Positions 16,002 through 24,552 of a stretch of DNA of 25,061 bases are shown in pieces. Both the position numbers and the translations under genes were made by a program. Origin of the DNA: CAYXVU01 sp964468725 (GTDB lineage: Bacteria; Acidobacteriota; Blastocatellia; UBA7656). The stretch covers positions 1-25,061 of the forward strand of contig CAYXVU010000072.1 in assembly GCA_964468725.1 (NCBI GenBank), read 5' to 3'. Every line of letters starts with the position of its first letter. Within the stretch, counting starts at the first letter, position 1. The notes beneath the pieces were generated by a model that was not told the DNA's origin, made no database searches, and was given only the letters and a program-made list of their open reading frames with translations.

Positions 16002-17093
16002 CTAGCGCGCCGTGAGTTGTCTATAGGCGCGATCAATGGCCGCTTCTGCCCCGCCGTTCCATGAGGGAAAGTTCTTTTCATGTTTCGGTGCGAGTTCCGC
16101 TTTGACTGTCTTTTTGGCATCCTCAAGCGATTTGCCTTCGCTGATGGCTTTGTGCACCGCCGGAAGCAGATCATCCAAAAAAGCGCGCAACATCTGCAAC
16201 CGCTCTTTGCCTTGTTGCACCTCGCCATGACCGGGAATGGTTTGCGTGTAGTCGAGCTTTTCGACTCCCGCTAGGGTCGCGCTCCAATCTTGCGGATAGG
16301 CGTCGCGCATAAAGGGAATCGAGTTGGTGAGCAGGTCGCCGGTCACCAGCACCTTCTCTTTCGGCAGAAAGACCACTACATCGCCTTCCGTATGGCCGCG
16401 CCCGAAATAGAGAATCTGCACTTCGCGTTCGCCCGCGTGCAGCACCATCGAACGATCCAGCGTCAAGGTCGGCAGCGTGATTTCGAGATTGGCGATTTCG
16501 GCAAGCACCGCTTTAGCCTGTGTCAGTTGCGTTTGCGCCTGTCGCTTCTGCGCTTCGGTCAGGGGCGCACCGTTGAGCGTGCCGCTGGCCAGTTGCGTTT
16601 CCAATCCGGCGATCTGTTTGGGCAGTTGCACCTTTTGATCCTTCAGGAAAGGAATCTCCAGAGCGAGGATGTCGCGGCGCGTATTGACATGCGAAACGAT
16701 GTCGAGAACGTTGGGAAAAGCTGACGAATAGGTCGAATTACCCTGAACGTGATCGGGATGCCAATGGGTATTGACCAGATAGCGCACGGGTTTGTTGCCG
16801 GTCAGTTGCACGATCAAGCGCGCGGCTTCACGGGCTGCCGACGGCGACAGATGAGAGTCTACGACTAACACTTTGTCGCTCAACTCGATGACCGCCGCAT
16901 TCGACACCGCAAGCCCCGGCGTGCGCGGTTTGACGATCAGCGCCCACACGCCCGGCACCACGGCTCGCACCGTGAACGATTCGGAAGTCGGCAGCGAGTC
17001 TTGTCCGGCAAGACTCTTGACGGGCAACGCACAGAATAAGGCGATCAGGATGAAGGCGCTTAGGACAGGTTGAATCGCTTGCTTGCTTTGCAT
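16002..17093 (-). CDS. secreted metallo-beta-lactamase-fold hydrolase
   Basis: The 363-aa product has an N-terminal signal peptide (LSAFILIALFCALPVKSLA) and a complete MBL zinc site: THWHPDH with His110, His112, Asp114 and His115, GRGHTEGD with His234, TGD with Asp253, and PGHGE with His289. A helical insertion of about 70 residues (about 140-205, KQIAGLETQLASGTLNG onward) sits between the first motif and the second zinc ligand. The overall pattern fits the 'MBL fold metallo-hydrolase' group near SoxH-like and B3-like periplasmic proteins. Lactamase activity should not be assumed. A GGAGG eight bases before the ATG supports the start. The ABHD18-like gene ends 40 bases upstream on the same strand, so the two may be co-transcribed. 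Confidence 0.9.
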   Translation of the reverse strand: MQSKQAIQPVLSAFILIALFCALPVKSLAGQDSLPTSESFTVRAVVPGVWALIVKPRTPGLAVSNAAVIELSDKVLVVDSHLSPSAAREAARLIVQLTGNKPVRYLVNTHWHPDHVQGNSTYSSAFPNVLDIVSHVNTRRDILALEIPFLKDQKVQLPKQIAGLETQLASGTLNGAPLTEAQKRQAQTQLTQAKAVLAEIANLEITLPTLTLDRSMVLHAGEREVQILYFGRGHTEGDVVVFLPKEKVLVTGDLLTNSIPFMRDAYPQDWSATLAGVEKLDYTQTIPGHGEVQQGKERLQMLRAFLDDLLPAVHKAISEGKSLEDAKKTVKAELAPKHEKNFPSWNGGAEAAIDRAYRQLTAR

Positions 17094-17133
17094 AGTGGGT
17101 TCCTCCGTTTAGTCAGGATGCGGTCATTGCGGT

Positions 17134-18204
17134 TTACAGATGTTTCCGCAGATAGTTCACAATCAAATAGCCATCATAATAACGAAACGGCGCTTCGCCT
17201 ATCGAATAGTGTCCGCAGGGCAGAATGCGCTTATCGAAGTGGAGCCGATGGCGCTCACACTCGTCAAATAGCAACTGCGAAAGCTGCGGGGTGAAGGTCA
17301 AATCATAGCGCGCAGAGATAAAGAGGCCGGGTCGCGGATTCTGCGCCAGCCGCCCGATGTAAGCATTCGGGCTGATGGCCATCCACATTTGCCGCACCTC
17401 GGCTTCCGTCAATTCGGTCTCCAAGCCGCGTCGCACATGTTCGGTCGCCATGCCCGCCCATACGACATCGCCGAAGTAGCTCGACACCATATTGAACGCG
17501 CCTGCGCATACGCGTTCATCGTGTACGAAGGTCAAAAACGATACGCACGAGCCGATGCTGGTTCCGGCAATGCCGATGCGGTCATAGCCTTGCGCGTGCA
17601 GCCAGTGAATCGCCGCCCGCGTATCTACGACGGCTTGCTGCACGGCTTGAAGAGTGCGTCCGACATTGGCGCTCACCAGATAATCGGCGCGCGCGAGTTC
17701 GGCAGGCATACGACGGTCGTGATAGGGCAGGCTCAGACGCAAGGCGGCGATGCCAATGCGACTGAACAGCTTGCACAAGCCGATATGACTTTCACTATCG
17801 CCATTCCACTGCGGCAACACGATGACTGCGCGTCCGGCGGCGCGCTGCACCTCTGCTGCGCGGCTGTCCGGCTCTTCATCGGCACGTCCCGCGACGGGAA
17901 AGTAGCGCGCCGTAACGAGGTTGTTCTCTCGGTAAGGCGAGGTCACCGCGCTTGGAAACGACAGCCAGAAACCGTCGAAAGTGAAGGGCAGCGCGTCGGG
18001 CAACCCAAAAAATTGGTCGCTTTGTCGGCACGCGCGCTCATTGAAGGCCAGCAGCATTTCGCGCGGCGTCAGCGCGTGGCCGTTGGCCTGCGGCATAAAA
18101 GCCGGATTCAGAAATTCGACGCCCCACTCAAACGGCCTGAAGACGCGATTCGGGGTGCGCGCCGCCAGTCGCCGTTCCAGTTTATGCATGACTCGTTTGA
18201 GCAT
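17134..18204 (-). CDS. alpha/beta hydrolase, ABHD18/DUF2048-like
   Basis: The likely catalytic triad is Ser216 in the nucleophile elbow GTSIGS, Asp301 in ARYDLTF and His332 in CGHYSIG, counting from the ATG at 18204 (356 aa). The segment PQWNGDSESHIGLCKLFSRI and the strand ALRLSLPYHDRR place it close to the ABHD18 (DUF2048) type. No signal peptide is visible, so it is probably cytoplasmic. The frame extends upstream to a TTG at 18300, adding 32 residues that look unlike the domain. Neither start has a strong ribosome-binding site, so the N-terminus is uncertain. It precedes the MBL-fold gene by 40 bases. The substrate is unknown; esters or lipids are typical for the fold. Confidence 0.85.
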   Translation of the reverse strand: MLKRVMHKLERRLAARTPNRVFRPFEWGVEFLNPAFMPQANGHALTPREMLLAFNERACRQSDQFFGLPDALPFTFDGFWLSFPSAVTSPYRENNLVTARYFPVAGRADEEPDSRAAEVQRAAGRAVIVLPQWNGDSESHIGLCKLFSRIGIAALRLSLPYHDRRMPAELARADYLVSANVGRTLQAVQQAVVDTRAAIHWLHAQGYDRIGIAGTSIGSCVSFLTFVHDERVCAGAFNMVSSYFGDVVWAGMATEHVRRGLETELTEAEVRQMWMAISPNAYIGRLAQNPRPGLFISARYDLTFTPQLSQLLFDECERHRLHFDKRILPCGHYSIGEAPFRYYDGYLIVNYLRKHL

Positions 18205-18440
18205 CGGTTGGCTTGTTCCGTCTCGGCTTACACGCGTTAGCTGGCTATCGCCCTGACGGCGTAAGCTCTGATTGTAGAGAAGCGGCTGTGGTTTGCTCAA
18301 GCAGGAAGGGAAGAATCAGGTCGCGAGTCGGTTTTGTATACCGCAATGGGTGAGGAGGTAAGTGGCGAGGAGAAAAATTTTTTACGGCGTGCAAAGGATA
18401 GTGATTTTTTTCCGTCTATGAAAGTATGAGGCTCGAATCT

Positions 18441-18635
18441 ATGTCGCAACAAGAACCCAAGCTGCAGGTCGAAGGTGTCCCGCTCGTCGTCTGTGTCTTC
18501 GATTGTCAACTCGATCAAGGGCAACCAAAAGAGGAGCTTGCTCAAGTCTGTTTTCGCGTCAATTGCGCGTTTGCAGAGCGGCGTTGGGGAACGCCCGAAA
18601 CGGTCATCCGACAGCTACCGGTCTTTATCTCCTAG
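18441..18635 (+). CDS. possible small protein, 64 aa, unknown
   Basis: The frame begins at an ATG nine bases after GAGG (18428-18431) and ends at TAG, encoding MSQQEPKLQVEGVPLVVCVF and 44 further residues with four cysteines. Third codon positions favour G and C as in neighbouring genes, and the DNA is not overlapped by another gene. It lies in an otherwise empty stretch between the start of the alpha/beta hydrolase and the end of the DUF3857 gene. No family is recognised, and with only 64 codons chance cannot be excluded. A competing minus-strand frame over 18297-18545 looks less protein-like. Confidence 0.4.
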   Translation: MSQQEPKLQVEGVPLVVCVFDCQLDQGQPKEELAQVCFRVNCAFAERRWGTPETVIRQLPVFIS

Positions 18636-18699
18636 CCTACGCCCAACAGCCAAACGCCGCTCTCGTCTACGACGCAATGGTTTCCCGCACGCAATTTCG

Positions 18700-20682
18700 T
18701 CAGGGATGTTTGCCTACGGTGCTGACTTCGATTTGCCGCAAAGAGATGGCGGCGCGGTCGGCTTGTTGGACGCGATCAAAGAAGGCTTTGATCGCCGCGT
18801 AATGCTCGACCGCAAAGATAAACCCCTCTACGGAGAGTTTGCGCTCGAAGATAATGCTTTGTCCGTCGCGCTTAAACGAAGTGAGATATTGCGCCACGCC
18901 GATGTTGAAACTTTCACCTTCCGGTAGTTGTTCAATTTCGAACCCGGCGGGCAGTTGAACAATCACGCGTTCGCTCTCCGACCATGGATATTTGAAGTAA
19001 ACGCGATTGGCGCGGTTGGCATCCGTAAGCAGACTTTCATCCCGGCGACCGACCAGCGCCGGACGAAAGAGCAAGCGACTGCCGGAACGGGAAGCCAATT
19101 GCGCAGCGCTGAAGTCATAGCCCATCTCCGGCAATGCCGTCAGGGTCGTCAACTTCGGCAACGTGATAGCTTCTTCATCAACGGTTGCCGCCGTCAACCG
19201 GGCGCGCACCTTGTCGGCGACGCGCTTGCGCCGTTCATCGGGCGACAAATCAATCAACTCGTTGCGAAGTTCGATGGATCGCTGACCATTGACTGTGGTC
19301 TCGACCTTCACATCGGCGCGGCCATCGGCAAAGAGTTTGACCTCCATCTTGACCTCCTCTTTGCTGTGCGCGGCGTCGCTCAATGGTGTTTTTACAAAGC
19401 GCGGCTGGCGGGCATCGTGAAGCAGCGTTTCGACTGCCTCTTTATCCCACGACAACATCCCCAACGGACAATAGGGCGTGCTCGGATCGTAAAATTGCAA
19501 CGCCCCGTCTCGTCCGACGACAGCGGTGACTTCGCTATTGAACTGAAAGGCATCGGGGAAAGTCTGATGAAAGAAGTTTTCATCCCGCGTCGTCAACTCT
19601 GCCACGCGCGCATCCAGACCAATCGTCCGCAACAACGCTATAAACAAACGATTGACTTCACGCGGCGTGCCGTAGCGTCGTTTGAGGGTCTGTTCCGCCG
19701 TGTCATTGCGTTTCAAATTGTCAGATGATGATTCGCCCGCCGAATTCAGTTCGCGTTCGCCGGTATTGCGAATTTCGTTCTGAACGTAGTGGTACAAGCG
19801 CGCGACCTTCTCCTCTGTCGTGTATGAAGGCAGCGTGATGGCTTCGATGACGCGGCGCATCGTCTTTGTCGGTTTGGTTTCGTAAGTGGTGCGCTCATAC
19901 ATGCGCTGCCCGTACTCGCGCCAGTATTTTTCCGGCGTCGTCTCGAATTCGTTCGAGTAATAGAGCCAGCCCCAAAATTTGACCGTCAGATCGGGCGGCA
20001 TCAGCGCCTCGCGGCGAAACGGCGGAATGTTTTCGGCGTTGATGTCATACGTGCCGTCCCAAACCGGGTCGAACATCTTGGCGTCGGGCGCATTGAAGGT
20101 TACCCATCGCACATCGAAACTGGTTTCGACTTGCGGTCTGATCGAGTAGCGCAGTTGTTTGGTGAAGAGGTCAGATTGCAGGTCGAGCGCGAAGAAGCGA
20201 AAGCCTTCCGGGTAGGTTTGCCGGTAGCGGTATTCGATGATCGAACCCGGTTCGACAGCGGGCATCGAAAAGACTTTCGCGCGATAGGTTCCGCGCGTGT
20301 TCTTCGACAAGACGCGGTCAAAGATGTCGCGGTTTTCGACATTGACGATGGATTGATCGGGGCGAATCGTGCGCGCCCGCACGTCAGTGATTTTGCCGAG
20401 TTCGGATTTATACGGCAGTTGGATGTCCGCGTATTTGCGTCCGCGTTCGGTGAAAATCTTTATGCGGACATAGACTTTCAAACTCGTCCCCTCCGCATCA
20501 TTGTCAATCAATTCGCCTTCGCGGAAGAGGATAGCGGCATCGGCTTCGGGGCAACCGAGTTCCGTCGCCGTAACTTTGAGATCGTGCGGGGCGACCGCCC
20601 TCCAGTTGAACGAGATCGCCGGACGCTCGGCGAGTTGCGCGACCACGAGAAGGAATAAAAAAATAGCCCAGCGGCGCAGCAT
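18700..20682 (-). CDS. secreted DUF3857 / transglutaminase-like protein lacking the catalytic residues
   Basis: The 660-aa product starts with a signal peptide (WAIFLFLLVVAQLAE). Next is a DUF3857-type beta domain (about 30-230: LKVYVRIKIFTERGRKYADI, then MPAVEPGSIIEYRYRQTYPE) and a transglutaminase-like domain (about 280-410). In the usual motif (G-x-C-x4-LF-x-ALLR-x2-G) the active Cys is replaced: the protein reads YGTPREVNRLFIALLR, with Pro at the Cys position. The usual His segment reads FNSEVTAVV, without His, while the Asp of FYDPSTP remains. It should therefore be a binding or scaffold protein, not an enzyme. The C-terminal 240 residues are beta-rich. The start is ATG at 20682; a GTG directly precedes it. 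The upstream sequence is cut eight bases later by the scaffold gap, so its ribosome-binding site and operon partner are unclear. Confidence 0.88.
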   Translation of the reverse strand: MLRRWAIFLFLLVVAQLAERPAISFNWRAVAPHDLKVTATELGCPEADAAILFREGELIDNDAEGTSLKVYVRIKIFTERGRKYADIQLPYKSELGKITDVRARTIRPDQSIVNVENRDIFDRVLSKNTRGTYRAKVFSMPAVEPGSIIEYRYRQTYPEGFRFFALDLQSDLFTKQLRYSIRPQVETSFDVRWVTFNAPDAKMFDPVWDGTYDINAENIPPFRREALMPPDLTVKFWGWLYYSNEFETTPEKYWREYGQRMYERTTYETKPTKTMRRVIEAITLPSYTTEEKVARLYHYVQNEIRNTGERELNSAGESSSDNLKRNDTAEQTLKRRYGTPREVNRLFIALLRTIGLDARVAELTTRDENFFHQTFPDAFQFNSEVTAVVGRDGALQFYDPSTPYCPLGMLSWDKEAVETLLHDARQPRFVKTPLSDAAHSKEEVKMEVKLFADGRADVKVETTVNGQRSIELRNELIDLSPDERRKRVADKVRARLTAATVDEEAITLPKLTTLTALPEMGYDFSAAQLASRSGSRLLFRPALVGRRDESLLTDANRANRVYFKYPWSESERVIVQLPAGFEIEQLPEGESFNIGVAQYLTSFKRDGQSIIFERKLSVEGFIFAVEHYAAIKAFFDRVQQADRAAISLRQIEVSTVGKHP

Positions 20683-20690
20683 CACAGCTT

Positions 20691-20790
20691 NNNNNNNNNN
20701 NNNNNNNNNNNNNNNNNNNNNNNNNNNNNNNNNNNNNNNNNNNNNNNNNNNNNNNNNNNNNNNNNNNNNNNNNNNNNNNNNNNNNNNNNN
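20691..20790. other. scaffold gap (100 N)
   Basis: Exactly 100 undetermined bases, the conventional placeholder for a gap of unknown size. The missing DNA includes the end of the threonine dehydratase gene and whatever lies between it and the DUF3857 gene. The true length may differ from 100. Confidence 0.98.
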
Positions 20791-21542
20791 TCATTCAACA
20801 TCGCCCACAGGATTTGCTGCGGCAAGTTGAAGCCGATTGCCGTCGCCAATCCTTCGGCAAAGGTTTGGTTGGCGGCCTCCATGATCTTTTTATTGCGCCA
20901 CGATTCGAAAGCGGCTGGCGCTTTTTCGGACTGCACGCCAATGATTTTGCATTGCGGGTTGATGGTGTGCGCCGTAATGCAAACGCCTGCGGCTCCGCTG
21001 CCGCCGCCGACCGGAACGAAGATGACATCCAGACCCGGCTGGCCTTCGAACATCTCTAACGCATAGGTGGCGACTCCGGCAATCAGCAGCGGCTCGTCGC
21101 CCGAATGAACATAGCGCGCCCCGCTTTCGCGTGCGAGTTGTTCGCAATACTGGCGCGCGTCGTCAAACTTCTCGCCGTGAAAGATGACTTCCGCATTCAT
21201 GCCGCGCATGGCGGCAACTTTGCCGGGATTAGCGTTTTCGGGAACGACGATGCGCGCCTGCACGCCGAAGAGTCGCGCTGCATAGGCGACCGATTGGCCG
21301 TGATTGCCGGTCGAAGCGGCAATCACTCCGCGCTGACGCTCTTCGCCGCTCAGTTGCGAAACCAGATTGACGCCGCCGCGCACTTTGAACGCGCCGACGG
21401 GCTGATAATTTTCATGTTTGATGAAGACCTCTGTGCCGATCAGATCGTTGATCGCTGGATAGCTGTGCAGAGGCGTCGGCGCAAGGTAGGGACGAATCTG
21501 CTTGCGCGCCAGTAAGACATCCTGAAAGGTCGGAATCCTCAC
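20791..21542 (-). CDS. threonine/serine dehydratase (PLP), 3' end lost in the scaffold gap
   Basis: A fold-type II PLP enzyme of the threonine ammonia-lyase/serine racemase group, which deaminates threonine or serine to 2-oxobutyrate or pyruvate. Visible motifs are ENYQPVGAFKVRGG (PLP Lys53), ASTGNHGQS (substrate and PLP contact) and the phosphate-binding GGGSGAAG at about 180-187. The true start is probably the GTG at 21542: GGAGG lies seven bases upstream (21550-21554). The longer open frame from 21563 would place that site inside the gene. The stop of the M20 peptidase is 29 bases upstream, so the genes form an operon. Some 250 codons are present; relatives without a regulatory ACT domain have about 320, so roughly 70 are missing. 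Catabolic (TdcB-like) or racemase function cannot be separated here. Confidence 0.9.
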
Positions 21543-21571
21543 AATCAAGCCTCCTTGTTTCACATCGAAGA

Positions 21572-22741
21572 TCAGATCGTCTCAATCAGTCGAGTAATCA
21601 AAGCGGCGCGGCGCGGGATGTCGGCGACCAAAATATGTTCGTGTTCCGCGTGCGCGCCCGCGCCGTCTACGCCAAGTCCATCCAACACCGGCACGCCCAT
21701 CGCCGCGATGAAGTTCCCATCCGAGCCGCCGCCGACCGAACCTTCGCATAATTCGAACCCGATCTCGGCGGCCAACCCTTTCGCCTGGTCGAACAACGCG
21801 CCGACCTCTTTGGTGCGAACCAACGGCGGGCGATTGATGCCGCCCAATACTTCGAGTCGCGCTTCATCCAAAACCGGCTTGAGGCCGCGCATCGCTTCGC
21901 AAATGCGTTCACCTTCCGTCACCTCCGCAAAGCGCATATCAATCGCCGCCCGCGCTTCGGCAGCAACGACATTCGAGAGCACGCCGCCGCGCACCACTCC
22001 GACATTGACCGTCGTGCCGAGGTCATAATCATTGAGCTGGTTGATGGCCAGAATCTGATGCGCCAGTTCGGTGATGGCGCTGACGCCAGCCTGCGGGTCG
22101 TTTCCGGCATGCGCCGGACGACCGCGCACGATGAGTTCGAACTCGCCTACGCCTTTGCGCCCGGTCTTGACGATGCCGCCCGGAATGGGAGGCTCCAACA
22201 CCAACGCCGCACAAGCCTTGCGCGCTTCCTCTTCGATCACCTCGCGCGAAAAATGGCTGCCGGTCTCTTCATCGCAAGTCATCAGAAAAGTCACGCGGCG
22301 ACGCGTCGCGCGACCGAGTTCTTTGATGGCGCGCATGGCGAAAGTCGAAATCGTCACCCCCGCTTTCATATCAAAGATGCCCGGCCCGTAGGCTCTGCCC
22401 TCTTCGATGCGGAAGGGTCGCGTTGCCAGAGTGCCGAGCGGCCAAACGGTATCGAGATGCCCGACGACGAGCAACTGCTTGTCGCTCTTCGCTTCGCCAT
22501 CGGCAAAGTCGAAACGCGCGCGCACGGTCGCCCCGAATTTCGGGTCGCTCAACAACTCAACCTGCGCGCCCCACTCATCGAGCCGCGCGCCATAGCGTTC
22601 GGCGATGCGCTGATTGGCATCGGCTTCCCGCGACATGGATTCTTGCTCGACAAGCCAGCGAATGAAATCGAGAACCTCTTGTTGATTGCCTTCAAAATGC
22701 GATGCGAGCCCCGCATCGGCGTTGGACTGGTTTGCTGTCAT
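21572..22741 (-). CDS. M20 family metallopeptidase, glutamate carboxypeptidase (CPG2)-like
   Basis: The 389-aa product has the M20 zinc site: GHLDTVWP with His95 and catalytic Asp97, GPGIFDMKAG with Asp124, CDEETGS with Glu158 and Glu159, a metal Glu183 in VLEPP, and the C-terminal His in GAHAEHEHI. The lid/dimerisation domain occupies roughly residues 190-300 (KGVGEFELIVRGRPAHAGND). The HLDTVWP and CDEETGS forms resemble carboxypeptidase G2, which cleaves C-terminal glutamate from folates or peptides. There is no signal peptide, so it is probably cytoplasmic, unlike CPG2. AAGG about nine bases before the ATG is the ribosome-binding site. It is the first gene of a minus-strand unit with the threonine dehydratase, and is divergent from the Xaa-Pro aminopeptidase. 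The substrate is inferred only by similarity. Confidence 0.92.
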   Translation of the reverse strand: MTANQSNADAGLASHFEGNQQEVLDFIRWLVEQESMSREADANQRIAERYGARLDEWGAQVELLSDPKFGATVRARFDFADGEAKSDKQLLVVGHLDTVWPLGTLATRPFRIEEGRAYGPGIFDMKAGVTISTFAMRAIKELGRATRRRVTFLMTCDEETGSHFSREVIEEEARKACAALVLEPPIPGGIVKTGRKGVGEFELIVRGRPAHAGNDPQAGVSAITELAHQILAINQLNDYDLGTTVNVGVVRGGVLSNVVAAEARAAIDMRFAEVTEGERICEAMRGLKPVLDEARLEVLGGINRPPLVRTKEVGALFDQAKGLAAEIGFELCEGSVGGGSDGNFIAAMGVPVLDGLGVDGAGAHAEHEHILVADIPRRAALITRLIETI

Positions 22742-22916
22742 GCGTGCTATGCCTTTGTCTTCATCTGCTTGTCATCAGAGGATTCGCCTCGCCAGTATAA
22801 AATAGACGGCCAGAATCCGTAAGGCGTGCGCGATAGCTGGAAGGGCGCGAAGGCTTCGGCTATGCTTGAGACGCCTGCAAGGCTGCCAGATCGAAAATCA
22901 GAAAATCGGAGAGATT

Positions 22917-24350
22917 ATGAACGCCAACATCCGACTCTCGTACGGGGTGCGTGCCAGCTATCGGTTCGCCATCGCGCTGATGCTGTTTGTCGTCGTCGCG
23001 CCCAATTTGATGCCGCGCGTCGCCGCCGCAAGCGCAACCCAACTGGCGGGGCAGCCGCCAGCCGATTACCGCGCTCGCCGCCAACGATTGCTGGAGCAGA
23101 TCAAAGACGGCATCGTCGTCCTGCTCGGCGCGCGCGAAGAAGACCTCGGCGAAGTCGGGCGCTTTCGTCAGAAGAACGATTTTATGTATCTGACCGGCGC
23201 GGAAATCCCTGCTTCGTATTTGCTGCTCGTTCCCGCTGGACTGATCGAAGGAAAACCCGCGCAAGAGACGCTCTTTATTCCGGCACGCAACCTCAGACAA
23301 GAACGCTGGACGGGCGTCAAACTCAGCCCCGGCGCTGAAGCCCAACAGAAATTCGGCATTCAGGAGGTTCTGAGCGCCGATCAATTCGAAACGCAATTGA
23401 AGACCTTATTGATGGCCGCGCCCTTCAAATCTGAAGGCGCAAAGCCTGCCGCTAAACTCTATACGCTCGTCGCGCGCGGCTCGACCGCCGTGATTACCCG
23501 CGAATATCACTTCGTCGAACGGATCAAACGCGACCTCCCGCATGTGCAAATCACCGATGTGTCGCCGCTGCTGGCCGAGATGCGAAAAGTGAAGTCGCCC
23601 GCCGAAATCGCGCTTTTGCAAAAAGCCATTGACATTACTGGCGAAGCGCAACGCGATACCGCAGCCGCCATTCGCCCCGGCGTCTATGAATATCAAGTGC
23701 AGGCCGCACTCGAATATGCTTTCGCGCGCAACGGAGCCGAACGCGCAGGCTTTCCCTCCATCGTCGGGTCAGGCATCAACTCGACCATCTTGCATTACAA
23801 CGAGAATCGCAAGCAGATCGAAGCGGGCGATTTAATCGTCGTAGACATTGGCGCGGAGTACAGCTACTACACGGCAGACATCACGCGCACCTATCCGGCA
23901 TCGGGCAAATTCACGCCGCGCCAACGCGAGATCTACCAACTTGTGCTTGACGCGCAGCGTGCCGCCGAAAAAGCCTTCAAGCCCGGCGTCTCGACGATCA
24001 ACGACTTGAACCGCGTCGCCTCAGAGGTCATGCGGAAAAGCCCGTTGCGCGATAAACAGGGCAATACGCTCGACCGCTATTTCATTCATGGACTCGGTCA
24101 CTGGCTCGGCATGGACGTGCATGACGTAGGCAATTACAGCAAACCCGCGCCGGTCGGCTCAGTCTTCACCATTGAACCGGGCATCTACATCCCTGAAGAA
24201 CAACTCGGTGTGCGCATCGAAGACGATTATCTGGTGACCGAAACCGGATTAGTGAAGATGAGCGCGCGCATCCCTTCGGAAGCTGATGAAGTTGAAAAGT
24301 TGATGGCGAACCAACGCGCCGCAAGCGCGGCTGCCGCCAAGCAGCGTTGA
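22917..24350 (+). CDS. secreted Xaa-Pro aminopeptidase (M24B, PepP-like)
   Basis: The enzyme removes the N-terminal residue from peptides with proline at position two. The ATG at 22917 has GGAGAG about five bases upstream, giving 477 aa; the open frame reaches an ATG at 22866 that has no such site. The N-terminus is a signal peptide (FAIALMLFVVVAPNLMP, cleavage probably after VAAA), so it acts outside the cytoplasm, unlike E. coli PepP. The N-terminal creatinase-like domain covers about 45-215. The catalytic pita-bread domain has the metal ligands Asp310 (VVDIGAEY), Asp321 (TADITRTYP), His395 in HGLGHWLGMDVHD, Glu420 (TIEPGIYI) and Glu435 (RIEDDYLV). The C-terminal tail is Ala-rich. It is divergent from the M20 peptidase; TATAAA at 22796 might be a -10 box, but no well-spaced -35 was found. 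Confidence 0.94.
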   Translation: MNANIRLSYGVRASYRFAIALMLFVVVAPNLMPRVAAASATQLAGQPPADYRARRQRLLEQIKDGIVVLLGAREEDLGEVGRFRQKNDFMYLTGAEIPASYLLLVPAGLIEGKPAQETLFIPARNLRQERWTGVKLSPGAEAQQKFGIQEVLSADQFETQLKTLLMAAPFKSEGAKPAAKLYTLVARGSTAVITREYHFVERIKRDLPHVQITDVSPLLAEMRKVKSPAEIALLQKAIDITGEAQRDTAAAIRPGVYEYQVQAALEYAFARNGAERAGFPSIVGSGINSTILHYNENRKQIEAGDLIVVDIGAEYSYYTADITRTYPASGKFTPRQREIYQLVLDAQRAAEKAFKPGVSTINDLNRVASEVMRKSPLRDKQGNTLDRYFIHGLGHWLGMDVHDVGNYSKPAPVGSVFTIEPGIYIPEEQLGVRIEDDYLVTETGLVKMSARIPSEADEVEKLMANQRAASAAAAKQR

Positions 24351-24366
24351 TGAGAAAATCTCTTGG

Positions 24367-24408
24367 AAAAACCCTGAAGGACGAGGTTGACCGCCTCGCC
24401 CTTCAGGG
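24367..24408 (-). terminator. strong intrinsic terminator for the FG-GAP gene (minus strand)
   Basis: The plus-strand sequence CCCTGAAGG-A-CGAGG, a 7-nt loop, then CCTCG-C-CCTTCAGGG forms a stem of 9 + 5 bp with one A.C mismatch. On the minus strand the hairpin is followed directly by TTTTT (24367-24371), the standard Rho-independent layout. Read on the plus strand there is no T-tract, so it mainly serves the minus-strand gene ending at 24553, although the hairpin could also shield the 3' end of the aminopeptidase transcript. Confidence 0.8.
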
Positions 24409-24552
24409 GTAGGCATCTTCAAATAGCCGAAGCGCGGCAAATCGGATTGTGAACCGCTTGTGTCGCGCTCGGCTGATTGCGCTGACCGCCAACTATCCTT
24501 GTTTCGCCTGTTCGTTTTCGTTGCCGGTTGCAAGGCTGCCGCTCTCACCTCG

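Noticed and set aside
16002..17093. Calling the MBL-fold gene a beta-lactamase resistance gene
   Set aside because: The zinc motif is shared by many hydrolases; the long helical insert and overall form do not support a specific lactamase class.
17389..18240. 283-codon plus-strand frame opposite the alpha/beta hydrolase
   Set aside because: It is an antisense shadow; the minus-strand frame has the hydrolase triad.
22769..22801. Promoter TTGTCA...TATAAA for the Xaa-Pro aminopeptidase
   Set aside because: The spacing is 21 nt, too long for a confident call.
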